Positions 46,401-57,800 of a stretch of 64,000 nucleotides of DNA are shown here, in pieces (position 1 is the first letter of the stretch; the number at the start of each line of letters is the position of its first letter). Below the pieces are notes generated by a model. It was not told the DNA's origin. It saw only the letters and a program-made list of their open reading frames with translations, and made no database searches. This DNA comes from Zea mays. Taxonomy: Eukaryota > Streptophyta > Magnoliopsida > Poales > Poaceae. Position numbers and translations under genes: made by a program. The DNA is taken from the NCBI RefSeq assembly GCF_902167145.1, contig NC_050096.1:186221825-186285824 (forward strand). The letters are read 5' to 3'.

Positions 46401-46960
46401 ATTACCTGAGCGTGTGGTGCCCCTGGTGCTAGGGTAGCGGCACGGCGCGAAGAGCGACAGCTGTGACACGGCGCTAAAGCACTCGAGCAGCGCCTCGTTG
46501 GGCAGCTTGGCGCTCTCCGTGAAGATGCGGTGGGGGCGGCGAGGCGGTGGCACGGCCCGGCTGGTGTAGGGGCGGTGCGTCGCGGCGGTGGCGAGGCTGG
46601 TGCAATGGGGCGCGGGAGGGCGTGGTGGTGGCGAGGCTAGTGCGGCTGCTGGTGCATGGCCGTGTGGGAGGGCGTGGCGCAGCTGGAGCAAGGCCGGCGC
46701 GACGCAGCTGCTGGTGTAGGGCCGCGCGGGAGGGCGTGGCTGGAGCAAGCCACGCGGGAGGGCAGCGTGGCAGCGCGAATTGGCGGCGCAGGGCGGCGCG
46801 GCTGCAGTGAATGGCGCAGGGCGGTGCGGTGGCGATGGAGGGCGCAATGCGGCGCGGCAGCGCGAAGGGAGAAATGGCGGCGACGCGGAGGGAGACAGGG
46901 CGGCAACGCGGGAGAGATTTTTGGTGAGGAAACTGACAGAGCCATGCTTGGGTAGGGTTA
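46400..46960 (-). other. CACTA-2 GC-rich leader, possibly with captured coding fragment
   Basis: Very GC-rich block between the TNP2 gene and the right subterminal repeats, composed of imperfect GGGAGGGCGTGG / GGAGCAAGCC units, with spurious ORFs in several frames. GC-rich leaders next to the promoter end are known in En/Spm. On the minus strand near 46530-46440 one frame reads TESAKLPNEALLECFSAVSQ, which looks less repetitive than its surroundings and could be a captured host exon. I do not recognise its source. Confidence 0.5.
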
Positions 46961-46964
46961 AAAA

Positions 46965-47131
46965 ATAAGAGTGTGCGGCTTTCACGGTACCTCGACACTC
47001 TTAAATTAAGAGTGTGAGTTTTCTCGGCACCCCAACACTCTTAATTTAAGAGTGTCGGTATAGTAAAAACTCACACTTTTACAGTATTAAGAGTGTCTAG
47101 GCCGACACTCCTTCAATGCTTTCTTGTAGTG
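46965..47131. repeat. CACTA-2 right subterminal repeats and TIR
   Basis: Seven or so copies of AAGAGTGT(C/G)GG or its complement in 165 bp, ending with TTTCTTGTAGTG at 47131. This matches the left array in motif and spacing. Confidence 0.88.
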
Positions 47132-47134
47132 ACA

Positions 47135-47437
47135 ACCGTTCAAGTCTCGCGCCTAGGCTGCTTCCGTGGCATGGTTCACCCTCGCCCTTGCCTGTCCACT
47201 TTGATCGTCGTTGTCATTGTCTCCTACCCCGGTTGTCCAGCGTTCTGCGTTCCTACAGCCGCATTGCTGCCGAATGCGCGATCGCTTCGACCGACGCACG
47301 CGCTCGCGTAGAGACGCCGCAGCGCACGCTATGCTCTTGCGCTTCTCTCCTTCCGCCGCCAGGACAACACTTCGGATAAAATGCCATCAGTAACTGATTC
47401 GCTAGGCTTCCGTGGATATTTCTTTTCTATCTATCTA
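47135..47437. other. Host flank between CACTA-2 and the Helitron, no gene recognised
   Basis: Moderately GC-rich, with a TCTATCTATCTATC microsatellite at its right end. Short ORFs are present but none is recognisable. Confidence 0.45.
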
Positions 47438-48122
47438 TCTATACATTAAAGCTGGGAGCAACGGCGAGCTCCCAAGCTATCCACGTCAGTTTTTTTCACG
47501 ATTGGTGTTTAACGGACGGAAGGTTTCCCTTTCTTTGACTAGTACACAACACCGAAGCATTCCAGAAACTCACTTGAGATCCTCCTTTGCCATCCCACCG
47601 GAAGCCAAACCTTTCCCCCTCCATGCCGCACTAGGGTAGCTACTGCCAAGGCGCGTCGGTCCAAGGAAGCTCGTGTTCCTGCGTGCCACGTTCATGGAGT
47701 TGCCCGACACGTCCCGCTTCTTCGTGCTATCGTTCATCGTCGCACCGCTGCCCACCAACTCCTCCTAGAGTACATCCACCCAAACTCTGTTCGCTCCCCA
47801 GGCGGCAGCGCGCTCGGAGGTCCTAGCCTAGCGGCCTCAGCCTCGACATTCCATCTGCTCCCCAGGCGGAGCGTGCTCGGTGGTTCTACTCCTAGCAGGC
47901 TCGGACTCGGCACTCCGTCCGCTCCCTAGGCAGCAATGCCTTCAGATGTCCTAGCGGCCTTGACATCGTTCCGAGTGCTGGGCGCCATGCAGGTGTTTGA
48001 CAAAATGTCCATGTCGTCTATCATGGTCGTGTCATGCCCAGCGTTGGGAGATCGTGCTCACCTACTGCAGCTAATCGTATAAAGCGACTTTAGCTTTCGT
48101 CTGGGAACAATTTATTTTTTAG

Positions 48123-48852
48123 GTTCTCAGTGCCAAATAGCTTGGCGGGCTAGAGGATGTGAAAAGGATTCTTCTAGATACTATTCTGGTAAATTTGACT
48201 TGGTTCAGCAGTAAATATCAGCAACACCAATATGACGCTCAATTATAGGTAAAAACAAGTGTTTTCCCTACAATAGTTTTGGGTTTTTGTGGGATGACCT
48301 TTTCTTTTGACTGATATTTCAGCTCCCTTTGACGTATAATCACCTGATTTCTTCTAAATTGCGCAAGCGATCAGGTGTCTGGGTATATGGACCTCCGGGA
48401 ACAGGGAAGGTAGGTTTGAAAAGGTTTCACACGAATTAAATTATATTTTTTTGTTTAGTTACCATAACAAGTGCATTCTGTCTCTTAGGAGACATCCGAT
48501 AACAAGTGCATCCTAAAGACATGGGATCGCTAAAATGAATGTATGTTGGACTTCTAGGCTTTACTCGCGAAAGCCTGAATACTCACTGAACTTTCGTAGC
48601 GTCAAAGGTCCAGAACTGATAAACATGTATGTTGCAGAAACAGAAAAGAATGTTGAGGATATTTTGAAAAGGTATGGAATTTACACAGCCGAGTAATTGT
48701 CCAAAACATCAATAATTTTCCCCTAGTTTTCCACTTTCAGCCTTAGGCTACATCTGCATGCCCATGTGCCATTTTATTTGATGAGGTTGGCTCCCTCACT
48801 CCTGCACGGGGATCCTCAGCCGATTCTAGCGGTGTTATGGTTATTTCTCAGG
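48123..48852 (+). pseudogene. PEX6: Captured fragment of PEX6 (peroxisomal AAA-ATPase), four exons
   Basis: Four exon-like blocks with splice sites. 48123-48188: LGGLEDVKRILLDTIL. 48323-48409: LPLTYNHLISSKLRKRSGV and the Walker A YGPPGTGK. About 48575-48671: [20 protein letters not shown] and [10 protein letters not shown]. 48742-48852: CAILFDEVGSLTPARGSS (Walker B, DE kept) and SGVMVISQ. The combination [11 protein letters not shown] with ARG...SGVM...VSQ is characteristic of PEX6, which with PEX1 recycles the receptor PEX5 from the peroxisome membrane. The first block has a TAG and the third is degraded at its start (a stop where an alanine-valine stretch is expected). Only the second AAA domain's front half is present, so it is a pseudogene fragment. 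Confidence 0.82.
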
Positions 48853-49058
48853 TACCATAAATTTTGTCCGTTAGGCGGTGTACATGATAAGTAGATGTAT
48901 TTAGTCTTTATATGGTTACACTCATATTGTTGCTCTTCATTTTTGTCATATAAGAGTTAAGCGAGAATTGATAAGACCATGAACATCCTTGTGACCTTGT
49001 CGGTGTGCTGGAGTCCAAGGAGATTTTTTCCAATGCGTTCTTGACACAAAAGTCTAAG

Positions 49059-49411
49059 GTACCGTTTGTTTCCTTTGATTTTGAGGAATTGGAATCTTAC
49101 TAATGGAATAGATTATTTTTTTAGGACGTGACATTCCACCACTTTCTAAAGTTATCATATAAGGCTATCTCAAATTCATGGAGTGAGAAACGGAAATTGA
49201 TTCTATAGATTTGCATACTATTTTTCCGATATATAACTTATAGCACACTATTCTTCTTGCTTCGCTACAACATAAATATATTATATAACTATCTCTCTCA
49301 TATGATTTAAAATAATATAGAAATATATTACATAAATAAATATATAAACTCAATTAGTTTTTTCTAAATTATAATTATTAAAATGGAATTGAATTCCAAC
49401 GAAACAAACGG
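49059..49411. mobile_element. hAT-like MITE (353 bp) nested in the Helitron
   Basis: The ends are GTACCGTTTGTTTC and, reversed, CCCCGTTTGTTTC (shared core CCGTTTGTTTC). They are flanked by 8-mers AGTCTAAG (49051-49058) and GGTCTAAG (49412-49419), one mismatch apart. The interior is A/T-rich with GGAATTGGAAT / ATTGAATTCC near the ends. No coding capacity. Confidence 0.7.
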
Positions 49412-49566
49412 GGTCTAAGTGAAATTACTTTGCTAAGAATAGCAGAATCATTGAATATGTTACTTGCAAATAGTCATTTGCCAAGAAGAGTTATCGGGGC
49501 CAGGAGCACGCCACGCGCGGGCGCGACAGGTACTAGTATAATATAAACGATGTCGATGATCGAGAG

Positions 49567-50049
49567 TAGGGGTGGAAACGAGCATCCGACGATCTTTAAA
49601 AAGCAGCTCGGCTCGGCTCGCTCCTGACTCGTGAGCCGGCTCGCCGAACCAACGAGCCTAACCATAAATGTAAATTTACTCTATAAATCATAATGTAAAA
49701 TCTTAAAAATATTTTAAATAACATATTTTAAAGTAGTAAAATATATATTACTAATATAATATAGAAAATAGATTAAATTTGTATAGTAATCTCAAATAAC
49801 ATAAATTAGTTGTCTACTCAGTATTAATATTATATGTTAATTAGGATTTTATGTAACAAATTATTGGTGAGTCGAGCCACGAGCCAGCTCGCGAGCTGCA
49901 GCGAGCTGAGTCGAGCTGGCTCGTTCTTTTTACGAGCCACAAAAACAGGCTTGGCTCGGGCTCGTTCTGAGCGTCGAGCCGGTCCGAGCCGAGCTGAGCT
50001 GCTACGAGCCCGACCAGTTTGTCGAGCTCGAGCTTTTTTTCTAGCCCTA
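49567..50049. mobile_element. hAT-like MITE (483 bp) rich in GAGCTCG/GAGCC repeats
   Basis: It starts TAGGGGTGGAAACGAGC and ends GCTTTTTTTCTAGCCCTA. An exact 8-bp duplication ATCGAGAG flanks it (49559-49566 and 50050-50057). Both ends are filled with CGAGCC/GGCTCG units around an A/T-rich core. No ORF of note. Confidence 0.85.
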
Positions 50050-50184
50050 ATCGAGAGCATATATATGTCTAGCTAGTATGTGCATGTAGATCGACTTGGC
50101 GGTACGCGATAGCTTATGTGCAACATACAGATGCACAATGTCGTCCGGCATGAACGAGCCTGGGGTATCTTGTAGGATTCTTAG

Positions 50185-53100
50185 TGTGGCGGAACTGCCC
50201 GAATTATTCCAACTTAAGTGTCCAAGTCCCGCCTTAGAGGCTAGACCACACTTAAATGGGAATAACCCGTCAATCCCTCGGATCTAGTCCGACACGGCCA
50301 CTGACAGGATCAAGTACCACAATCTCACTCGAAGGTGAGTCACAGAGCAAATACAATAAAGCATAAAACCATACATGCCATAATGTTAAATTATTACATC
50401 ACCATCATCATCATCGGAGTTTTTGCAAAAGTAACCATCATTGTTTGAAGTGCAGCGGAATAAAACTAACGATAATTAAACAGAGAGATGGGGAAGCCTG
50501 TCCCATCACTCCTCATGCTCCTCCTCAGCCGAGGCAGGGTCCCACTCGACAGTCCAACCCGGTGGCAGGGTGGTCGGCCAAGTTATCCCAGCAACCATCT
50601 CCTCCAGAGAACCTGTAAAAATTATGCCACAAGCAAGGCTGAGTATACTAATACTCAGCTAGACTTACCCGGTGTGAGGAGTCTACTCCTCTACCTCTAG
50701 ACATGCAACTGTTTGGCTGTGGGGTTTGGTTGCCAAAAGCACTAGCTGAGTTTCTAAGTCAAGATTTTAACTTAGTCAAGTTAAGTGTGACTCTCTTAAG
50801 GCTTAAAGTGTACTATCTATTCATACAAAGTAGCAAACATTTTAGCAATCAACATCTTATATCATCTCCGCATCATTCCACTTGTTACTCAATGTAGCAG
50901 CATGGATCAAGCAGTCTCATTAGCTGCGAGAAGCAGACGATTCGAATCGAGTTTTTTATCCTTGCAAGGTAAACCTAAACACACGACATGCAGGGGCACT
51001 CCGTCCCCACATACATCAACCGTCCCCATCGATTCCCTGTCAGCAGAGAGGGGCTCACCGCCTTGGCGTACAATGCCTCACTGACCCCGACTGGCCGTCG
51101 TGCAGTGACCGCACTTGTACCCACCATAACCGGAATGGGAGACCTCGTCTCAGGTCGCGTGAGGAGGGCAATCTGCTGCCAGGTTCAATCAGGTACTAGG
51201 CTTACCGATTTACCATATTTCTCGGCATGTGCTTAGTACGTTCAAACGCTTGACTCACGGTACCACACCTTAATCCTTATTCAAATTTTTATCCCGTAGA
51301 CAACCAATCCCCATGGATTGTTGCCCACAACCCAACATCATTATGATGCGAAAGTGGATACAATCAATTTCCTGACCTCGCGCGAGTGCTAGAAAAATCA
51401 CTCGACTTCTACCGAGATTCCTGATTAATAAAGCAGCTACTCGACTTAGCATACTAGTATTCATCTCAATGGGATTCCTGAGATCATGCAACTAGGGTTT
51501 CAGTCAACTCCTACACCTAAGTGCACAATCAATCCTACAATCATTAAGTATAGTAAAATAGCATAAATAACAGGTTATGCATAAAACCGGGGCTTGCCTT
51601 CCAAAGCAGTGGCAGGCAGGTCCTCTGGTGCAGGCTCTGGTGCTGGATCTAGGGCTACCTCCTGAGCAGCTCCTTGCTCCGGCACGAGGATGTACTCTCC
51701 GTCAGCAAGATTACAGTCTATCGAAATGCAATGAACATGTATGTCATGATTATGCAAGATTTAAGAACATAAGCTAAAAGAAACTAAGTTAAGAAGTAAC
51801 TTAGGGTTTTCTTAGTTATGCGGGGCTTCCAGTGGGTTAGGTTTAATACTCCTTAGGCTTGGGTTTTTAGTGAGGATAACATAGTGGATTGGTATTACCT
51901 TGATACATTTTTAGTGGACAGACTTCAAGGGTTTTGGGATAACATTAATTCACATTATTCATTTTCCTTTCCTTGATTTCCATTTAGGGTTTTTAGGGTA
52001 GGTTTGAACTACAACAGGGTTTTAATAATTTTCAAAAATTCTGTAAAAATTACAGTGGGTTGTCACTGGCTATTCTAGCTTGTTTTAAGAATTTGAGGCT
52101 TAGAGTATAAATGTTAGGTTTTAAACAAAAATAACAAAAGTTAGGCAAAAAGGGTCACTTTACACTACACCTTCTAGTTAGGGGTAGGTTCTGTCCTAGA
52201 GGTTATTTTTGTTGGCATCCTTTGGTAATATTAGGACTCTGTGCTAAAAATCACAGAAAACTAAGGGGTGGTTATTTAGTTATGATTTTCTTAAGTTTAA
52301 TGTCAAAAAGGCTCTGTCTACTACATCATTATTTGAAAAATGTCAAACAGCAGATTTCATATTTTTCCTAAGTTCTCTTTAATAAAACAATAGTTATCCC
52401 AAGGGTGGGGGTGTTTTTACCTTGGGGTTATTTTTGTAGGGTTTTTCTAAGTTATCCTTGTTTTATTAATTTAAAAGGTAGCTTTCTTATTTTACACTAC
52501 AACAGGGTATGATACATTTTTCCAGTGAACTACATTGACTAAGTATCTCAACAAAAATAGGGGTGCCCTCTGGCTCACTATTTATGTCACTTTTTCTATT
52601 TTTCTTAAACTTAAGCATATTATGGAATAAGGGGTTAAGACTAACTTAATGTAATGGACAGAGGGGTTTAACATTTTTAACTAGGTCAGTAGGTAGATAT
52701 AAACTTCTCCAAATTTTTCTAACCTTAGTTAAATAGTACAACCATTTTTCTTGCTATTATTAAGCTTTTGGTCTAACCTGTAATTAAATCATAACCTTAT
52801 ATTTTTCTCTAGTGCTTATGGGGTTTTATATTTTTCTTAAATAGGTTACAATATTTAGAGTCTGGCAAAATTAGTTTGACCAAATTTGGATAAACCAAAC
52901 AGAAGTTATGGGTTTTTAAAGTTTCTGTTTGAATTTAAATCAGGTTTTAATTAAGTTTTCCTGGAAAAACAGTTTGCGCCGAGGTCCCTGGGTTTAAACC
53001 GAATCAAACCTCGCAGATCTACCCTTACGCCACTATTCACTTGAGTCTCTGACTTTTCACTTAACCCCCTGGATTTCTTTCCCTCTCACCCGCAGTCCCT

Positions 53101-54557
53101 CCCTTAACTGAAACAGTAGCCGCGGGAAAGAAAAGGGTGGCGCGGCTTACCGGCGGCGAGGGAGGTCCGGCGAGGTGGTCGGCGATGTTCAGGAGGTCGC
53201 GACGGTCACGTCGATGTGCGGGTCGGCGTCAGAGGTGGTCGGAGCTCCCCTGGCCACGAACACAGGCGGCGGGGATCGACGGCGGCGCCTGCTCCGGCCA
53301 AACCACGGCGGGAGAGTTCAATTAATGGGCACGAGGAGCTTCACGGGATGACACAGAGGCCATGCGCTCAACGAATCGGGAAATGGTGAAGGGGTTTACC
53401 CGGTCCACGTGCGCCGGCGAGTTCTTGAACTCCGGTGAGCGCGATTTGACTTCTCCGGTGACGCGGGCCCTCGGTTCAAGCTTGAGCAAGGCTCACGGTC
53501 TCACCAGGAAGCTACCTGGGGCTTGAATCGAATGGAGGGGGACTGGAGAGGGGTTGGCCACTGCGGTGGTTCTTGGTCGGCACTGGCGGGCTGCGGGGAG
53601 GTCGCCGGAGGCAACGGCTGGCTCGGGCGAGTCCGGCGAGGTACGGAGGAGGTAACGGGGAAGGCAACCGAGCGCTGGGGCGGGTTTTATAGGCGCGGAC
53701 GCGGCCGGGGCGTCGGTTCGACCGTTTGGCGCGACGCGGGCACGCGGGGCGCGCGCGCGCGGGCGTGCTCTGGCGAGCTCAGAGCGCGTCGAACACGTGG
53801 CGCGTTGCTTCTGCCCGTGTTCTTCGCTCTGCTGAGCGGCCAGGCGTACGAATCTTGCCCTACCGCCTGTGGGAGATCTCTTCCCTGCACCTAGAGCTAC
53901 CTAGTTCATGTGAGTTCCAAGAGTAGATGTGGTCTGGTTGAGGAGATATGGTGGCGCCAAGTCTTGTCTGTCTGCCCTGTGCAAACCGAGACAAAACCAG
54001 TGCCAACTCGTGTCAAATGGTTTTGGCTTGGGTTCAAACTTGTCCAGGGCATTCTAGGGTTCATTTGGCGCCACTTTGTCCATTAGGTCGACTGGTTTTG
54101 AAAAGGGGATCAAGGTGAACAGGTGGGATCTTTGCTCAAGGGTTGATTTTTGACTTAGGCAAAATCTGAATTTCTCCCTTGTGTTCAACCTTTGGTGATC
54201 TTTTGAGGACCTTTCTGAAAACTTTTTGGGGGTACTTCCTTACTATTAATTGTAGGTTATTAAGTATATTACAACTTTTATATTTGGCCCAAACCATGGT
54301 CATGATGTTTACATGATCTTTTGATCATGGCTTCAATTAGGGTTATAATTGCCTATGGGGGTTTTGCTCTAGGGTTTTGGGAGATCTCCACTTAGATGTG
54401 CATTACAAACTAGGGCATGACATCCAAGGTGGATTACACTTGCTTAGGACCTAGAATTCCAAGTTTTGTATACTTTGCCCAATTCAGTCTTCATGTGATA
54501 ATGGGTAAAAGGGGTAACCCTGGGATGGACACCCTGAGTAACACCTGGGGTGTTACA
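50185..54557 (-). repeat. 3' LTR of element E (4,373 bp)
   Basis: A very long LTR. In element sense a CTATAAAACC TATA box lies at about 53692-53684, inside a GC-rich promoter block (53130-53900). The remaining 50185-53000 is A/T-rich with no gene; short ORFs there are shared with the other LTR copy and are not credible genes. Confidence 0.93.
53684..53693 (-). promoter_or_regulatory. TATA box of element E LTR
   Basis: Minus strand CCTATAAAACC within a GC-rich region, about 870 bp from the LTR start in element sense. The equivalent in the 5' LTR falls just beyond the window. Confidence 0.6.
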
Positions 54558-54570
54558 GCCCTCCCCCCTT
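54558..54570 (-). other. Polypurine tract of element E
   Basis: In element sense AAGGGGGGAGGGC directly before the TGTAACACC start of the 3' LTR; the expected second-strand primer. Confidence 0.88.
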
Positions 54571-54806
54571 AAAGGAATCTCGTCCCGAGATTTAGGTAGA
54601 GTCCCTTGGAGGGTGCTTGAAAGTGTGGTGGTGCTGTTTTTCCTTTACACTCAAGTTTCTCTTGTTAACTGCTCTTCGAATGTCATCCTCTTTGCAACTT
54701 CAGAAGGAAGCCCTTCTTAAGTTAAATCCACAACTTAGACTATCCTTGTTATCTAAGTTTTTCTTATAATTGGATTCAAAGGGCAGGTGGGGGTGGGGTT
54801 TTGGGG
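54571..54806 (-). other. Element E short 3' untranslated region
   Basis: Between the pol stop and the polypurine tract; no gene seen. Confidence 0.6.
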
Positions 54807-57800
54807 TTACATACCGACTCCTTTGGGTAGAAAGTCGGGGAAGCGAGAGCGTAGAAAATCCTCGGTCTCCCATGTAGCTTCTTCTGCTGAATGGTGACTC
54901 CACTGAACCTTGTACATTCTGACCGACCTTGCCCGAGTTGATCTTTCCTTTTGATCTAGCACCTTGACGGGGTACTCTTGGTAGGATAAATCTGGTTCTA
55001 TCTCAATGTCTGGTTCTGGGAGTACTTCAGTGGGTAGACGAACGCATTTCCGCAGCTGAGATACATGGAACACATTATGAACTGCTGACATGTGAGGTGG
55101 CAATTCCACTTGATAGGCTACGGTTCCACAAGCTTCCTTGATCTTGTAGGGTCCAATATAGCGAGGAGCTAACTTGCCTTTGATCCCGAATCTCTGAACA
55201 CCCTTGGTGGGTGATACCTTAAGGTAGACATGATCTCCCACCTCAAACTGTAGAGGCTTCCGCCTCTTATCATGATAGCTCCTTTGTCTGGCCTGAGCAG
55301 CTTCTAAGTTCTTGGTAATAACCCTGACCTTTGCCTCTGCCTCGAGTACCAAGTCTGGCCCAAAAATTTCTCTTTCTCCTGCTTGAGACCAGTTTAGTGG
55401 TGTCCTGCACCTTCTCCCATACAAAGCCTCAAAAGGTGCCATCTTCAAACTGGACTGATAGCTGTTATTGTAAGAAAACTCCGCCAAAGACAGACACTTG
55501 TCCCAATCCTTTCCATAATGTAGTGCACATGCTCGCAACATGTCTTCCAAAATTTGATTCACCCTTTCTGTCTGGCCATCTGTTTGGGGGTGATATGCTG
55601 AGCTTCGGATGACATGGGTCCCAAGTGACTCTTGCAATTGCTCCCAAAATCGTGCCACAAATGGTGCTCCCCTGTCAGATATAATGGTCTTGGGAATACC
55701 ATGCAACCTCACTATTTGATCAACATAAAGTTCAGCGTACTTCTCTGCCCTGTGGGTGGTATGCACTGGCAAGAAATGAGCAGTCTTGGTCAACCTGTCC
55801 ACGATAACCCAAATAGAATCATGGTGCCTGGAAGTATTGGGTAATCCCACTATAAAGTCCATGCAAATATCCTCCCATTTCCAAGATGGTATGGGAAGGG
55901 GTTGTAAAGGGCCTGCTGCCTTCAAGTGACTAGCCTTTATTCTCTGGCAAGTATCACACTCGGATATGTACTTGGCAATTTCTCTTTTCATTCTAGTCCA
56001 CCAATATAAAGATCTGAGGTCATGGTATATCTTGGTGCTACCAGGGTGCATAGAGAATTTGGAAAGGTGAGCTTCATCTAGTATCTTCTTTCTGAGCTTA
56101 GGGTCCTTAGGAACAACCAATCGATCTCCAAACCATAGAATTCCCTTGCTGTCCTGTCGGAAACACTTGTATTTCTCTACCTTTTGCTTGATCATATCCT
56201 TGATAACCTGAACACCCTTATCCTCAACCTGTGCCCTGATTATCTGCTCTTGCAATGTGGGTTCCACCGAGATATAGCTTAGGTTACCCGAAGAAACAAC
56301 TTCCAAGTTCAGCTTGCACAACTCATCACACAGGGTGGTCACTCCCACATCCATGCTCATACAATTACACTGGGCCTTTCTGCTCAAGGCATCTGCCACA
56401 ACATTGGCCTTCCCTGGATGGTAATGCACTTCCAAATCATAATCCTTGATCAACTCTAACCACCTCCTTTGCCTCATGTTTAGATCTGCCTGAGTGAAGA
56501 TGTATTTGAGACTCTTGTGATCAGTGTAGATGTTACAGTGAGCTCCCATCAGGTAGTGTCTCCATATCTTAAGAGCATGAACTACAGCTGCCAATTCTAG
56601 ATCATGTGTAGGGTAGTTCTGCTCATGGGGCCTGAGTGCCCGGGAAGCGTAAGCAATCACTCTGTTCTCTTGCATCAAGACACATCCCAAACCAGTACCA
56701 GAAGCATCACAATAAACTTCAAATGGCTTGGTGTTGTCAGGTTGAGCTAGCACTGGGGCTGTTGTCAAATGCTGCCTCAAGGTATGGAAGGCATCTTCAC
56801 ACTTTTGGCTCCACTCAAATTTGACTCCCTTCTTTAACAGTTCAGTCATTGGTTTGGCAATTCTGGAGAAATCCGGAATAAATCGTCGATAATACCCTGC
56901 CAGTCCCAGAAAACTCCGAATCTGCTTCACTGTAGTCGGGGGTTTCCAATCCATTACCTCTTGTACCTGTTCAGGATCAACTGATATTCCATCCTGAGAG
57001 ATTGTGTGACCCAAGAATTTAATCTCCTTCAGCCAAAACTCACACTTAGACAACTTAGCATAAAGATGATGATCGCGCAGTCGTTGAAGCACAATATGCA
57101 GGTGCTCAGTATGTTCGTCTTCATTCTTGGAATAGACCAAAATATCATCAATGAAGATGACCACGAACTTATCCAATTCTGGCATAAACACTGAGTTCAT
57201 CAGGTACATGAAATAAGCCGGGGCATTGGTCAGCCCAAAAGACATCACCAGAAACTCATACAGTCCATATCTGGTAGAGAAAGCCGTCTTGGGAATATCG
57301 CTGGCACGGATCTTGATCTGATGGTATCCCGAGCGAAGGTCTATCTTGGAGAATACCTTGGCCCCTACCAACTGATCAAACAGAACATCAATGCGGGGCA
57401 GTGGGTATTTGTTCTTGATAGTCACCGCATTGAGAGGGCGGTAGTCAACACACATCCTCAAACTCTCATCCTTTTTCTTCACAAATAATGCTGGACATCC
57501 CCATGGTGAAGTGCTTGGACGAATAAACCCCTTATCCAACAACTCTTGCAATTGCTTCTTCAATTCTGCCAATTCCGCGGGAGGCATCCTATAGGGTCTC
57601 TTGGAGATAGGAGCAGTCCCGGGTTGCAATTCGATGGCGAACTCAATATCTCGGTCAGGTGGCATCCCTGGCAATTCGTCTGGGAAAACATCTGGGTAGT
57701 CGCAGACCACTGGGATCTTTTCCACCGGGGATTCTATCAGAACAAAGGCACAAGATCGGGTACAACCCTGGTTGGGTAAATACAACACAGTCTCGCCATA

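Larger units (their letters stand above)
3436..47131 (-). mobile_element. CACTA-2: complete CACTA (En/Spm-type) transposon with four nested retrotransposons
   Basis: The left end reads CACTACAAGAAACAAGG and the right end, reversed, CACTACAAGAAAGC. The target duplication ACA occurs at 3433-3435 and 47132-47134. Both ends carry subterminal AAGAGTGTCGG repeats. The span is 43.7 kb, but about 20.8 kb (Sirevirus A with B inside) and 15.1 kb (Sirevirus C with D inside) are later insertions, leaving about 7.8 kb of CACTA sequence. That is a normal size for an autonomous member. Coding order on the minus strand is TNP2 transposase then TNP1/Ptta-type protein, as in other plant CACTA elements. Insertions, stops and frameshifts make it non-functional now. 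Confidence 0.93.
47438..49536 (+). mobile_element. Helitron-like element (non-autonomous, gene-capturing)
   Basis: The 5' end reads TCTATACATTAAAG preceded by A (47437). The 3' end is a short GC hairpin (CGCGC-GG-GCGCG, 49515-49526), a few bases, then CTAG (49533-49536) followed by T. Insertion between A and T without target duplication, a TC start and a CTRR end after a hairpin are the Helitron rules. It carries a multi-exon fragment of PEX6 with introns and a nested MITE, and no Rep/helicase. The ends were located by eye and need comparison with related copies. Confidence 0.65.

Noticed and set aside
46365..46998. Two long Ala/Pro/Arg-rich ORFs on the minus strand
   Set aside because: Composition-driven frames in the GC-rich CACTA-2 leader; only a short inner piece near 46440-46530 looks non-repetitive.
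50488..53926. Small ORFs of 60-123 codons, several duplicated at 61128-63965
   Set aside because: They lie in the LTRs of element E and are duplicated because the LTRs are; no codon or domain evidence.
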